DNA of 6,774 nucleotides from Gammaproteobacteria bacterium (GTDB taxonomy: Bacteria > Pseudomonadota > Gammaproteobacteria > Steroidobacterales > Steroidobacteraceae), in NCBI GenBank assembly GCA_030040235.1, contig JASHUC010000513.1, positions 1 to 6,774 of the forward strand. The letters are read 5' to 3'. A program made the position numbers and the translations under genes. Below the pieces are notes generated by a model that saw nothing but the letters and a program-made list of their open reading frames with translations, made no database searches and was not told the origin of the DNA. How positions within the stretch are numbered: the stretch's first letter is position 1; every line of letters starts with the position of its first letter. Below, one piece after another: positions 5,830 through 6,774 of the stretch.

Positions 5830-6774
5830 ATGCCGGATTCGACGAAGCAGACGCTCGGCTTCCAGGCCGAGGTTCGCCAGCTGCTCAAGCTGATGATCCA
5901 CTCCCTGTACAGTCACCGGGAGATCTTCCTGCGCGAGCTCATCTCCAACGCCTCCGACGCGAACGACCAGCTGCGCTTCCAGGCGATCGCCGCGCCGCAG
6001 CTGCTGGCGGAGGACCCGGATCTCAAGATCTGGGTGGACTGCGACCGGGAAGCGCGCACGGTCAGCATCCGCGACAACGGCATCGGCATGACCCGGGAGG
6101 AGGCGATCGCTCACCTCGGGACCATTGCCAAGTCGGGTACGGCCGAGTTCTTCAATTCGCTCTCGGGGGACCAGCAGAAGGACTCGCAGCTCATCGGGCA
6201 GTTCGGGGTCGGATTCTATTCCGCCTTCATCGTCGCCGACCGCGTCGAGGTGCTCACCCGCAAGGCGGGCGTGCCGCCCGCGCAGGCCGTCCACTGGGAG
6301 TCGAGCGCCGAGGGGGACTTCACGGTCGAGGGCGCAACGCGCGATGAGCGCGGCACGAGCGTCGTGCTGCATTTGAAGGCGGATGCCGAGGAGTTCGCCG
6401 AGCCGTCGCGCCTGCGCGAGCTCATCCAGCGCTACTCCGATCACCTGAGCTTTCCGGTGCTGATGCGCAAGGCGGAGGGCCGGGACAAGGAGGCGCGCAG
6501 GCAGTCGCCGCCCGAGTACGAACCGGTGAACCAGGCCAAGGCGCTCTGGAGGCGCCCGCGGGCGGAGATCACCGACGAGGAGTACGGGGAGCTCTACCGG
6601 CACATCGCCCACGACATCGAGGGTCCGCTCGCCTTCAGCCATAACCGCGTCGAGGGCAAGCGCGAGTACACGAGCCTCATCTACGTCCCGAGCCGGGCGC
6701 CCTTCGACCTTTGGCAGCGCGATGCGGCCCGGGGCCTCAAGCTCTACGTCAGGCGCGTCTTCATCATGGACGAT
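5830..6774 (+). CDS. htpG: Molecular chaperone HtpG, bacterial Hsp90 (3' partial, first 315 codons)
   Basis: HtpG is a homodimeric cytoplasmic ATP-dependent chaperone that remodels client proteins with DnaK. The frame runs open from the ATG at 5830 to the window edge, about half of the usual 620-630 residues. The N-terminal GHKL ATPase domain (about 8-215) shows [10 protein letters not shown] (35-44, catalytic Glu36 and Mg-binding Asn40), the DNGIGM box (82-87), [10 protein letters not shown] (95-104) and [11 protein letters not shown] (123-133). The middle domain begins near 230, with the conserved EITDEEY (246-252), HNRVEGK (271-277) and [10 protein letters not shown] (306-315). The middle-domain catalytic Arg lies beyond the window. 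GGGAG at 5819-5823, six bases before the ATG, supports the start. The position equivalent to the nucleotide-pocket Lys of Hsp90 is Gln47 here. Expression is probably heat-induced from the sigma-32 promoter upstream. Confidence 0.97.
   Translation, partial: MPDSTKQTLGFQAEVRQLLKLMIHSLYSHREIFLRELISNASDANDQLRFQAIAAPQLLAEDPDLKIWVDCDREARTVSIRDNGIGMTREEAIAHLGTIAKSGTAEFFNSLSGDQQKDSQLIGQFGVGFYSAFIVADRVEVLTRKAGVPPAQAVHWESSAEGDFTVEGATRDERGTSVVLHLKADAEEFAEPSRLRELIQRYSDHLSFPVLMRKAEGRDKEARRQSPPEYEPVNQAKALWRRPRAEITDEEYGELYRHIAHDIEGPLAFSHNRVEGKREYTSLIYVPSRAPFDLWQRDAARGLKLYVRRVFIMDD

Noticed and set aside
5286..5888. A 200-codon - strand frame over the divergent intergenic region.
   Set aside because: It crosses the sigma-32 promoter and start of htpG and overlaps the ParA-like start; no recognisable domain or Shine-Dalgarno.
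5824..6642. A 272-codon - strand frame opposite htpG.
   Set aside because: The + strand encodes unmistakable HtpG; the antisense product has the usual shadow composition and no motif.
1..6774. Search for CRISPR arrays, tRNA/rRNA genes, insertion sequences, att sites or toxin-antitoxin pairs.
   Set aside because: No regularly spaced repeats, tRNA-like cloverleaf, transposase motifs or terminal inverted repeats were seen; the small ORFs beside the ParA-like gene do not look like a toxin-antitoxin pair.

Overview
The window is chromosomal DNA from a GC-rich bacterium, most likely a gammaproteobacterium. Four proteins (MltD-type lytic transglycosylase, PpnN nucleosidase, an orphan ParA-like ATPase, HtpG) resemble gammaproteobacterial families, and the genes show strong G/C preference at codon third positions. 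I cannot fix the genus; a Xanthomonadales/Nevskiales/Steroidobacter-like lineage is a guess from overall feel.

Left part (1-4214, all + strand): the end of a large lytic transglycosylase gene with several LysM repeats (5' end outside the window), an exported YkuD/YafK-type L,D-transpeptidase, and a PpnN (YgdH) nucleotide 5'-monophosphate nucleosidase. The first two act on peptidoglycan. The third is a cytoplasmic nucleotide-salvage enzyme that, in E. coli, is controlled by the alarmone (p)ppGpp.

Middle part (4215-5829): a 75-codon gene of unknown function (+) meets a ParA-like ATPase gene (-) tail to tail with no base between their stop codons. The ATPase has no ParB partner in the window. 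Divergent from it is a candidate small gene (about 5454-5681, +) with a hydrophobic C-terminal half. A GC-rich stretch of hairpins and a 12-bp perfect palindrome follows, leading into the htpG promoter.

Right part (5830-6774, +): the first 315 codons of htpG, the bacterial Hsp90, running off the right edge with no stop codon inside the window. A very good heat-shock (sigma-32) promoter, CTTGAAA-14 bp-CCCCACAT, lies just upstream.

I see no CRISPR, tRNA, rRNA, insertion sequence or phage gene. Most of the window is ordinary core-genome content. The parts deserving a second look are the ParA/small-ORF region at 4351-5681, the repeat-bearing C-terminus of ParA, and the htpG upstream region. I do not see clear evidence of an undescribed multi-gene system.
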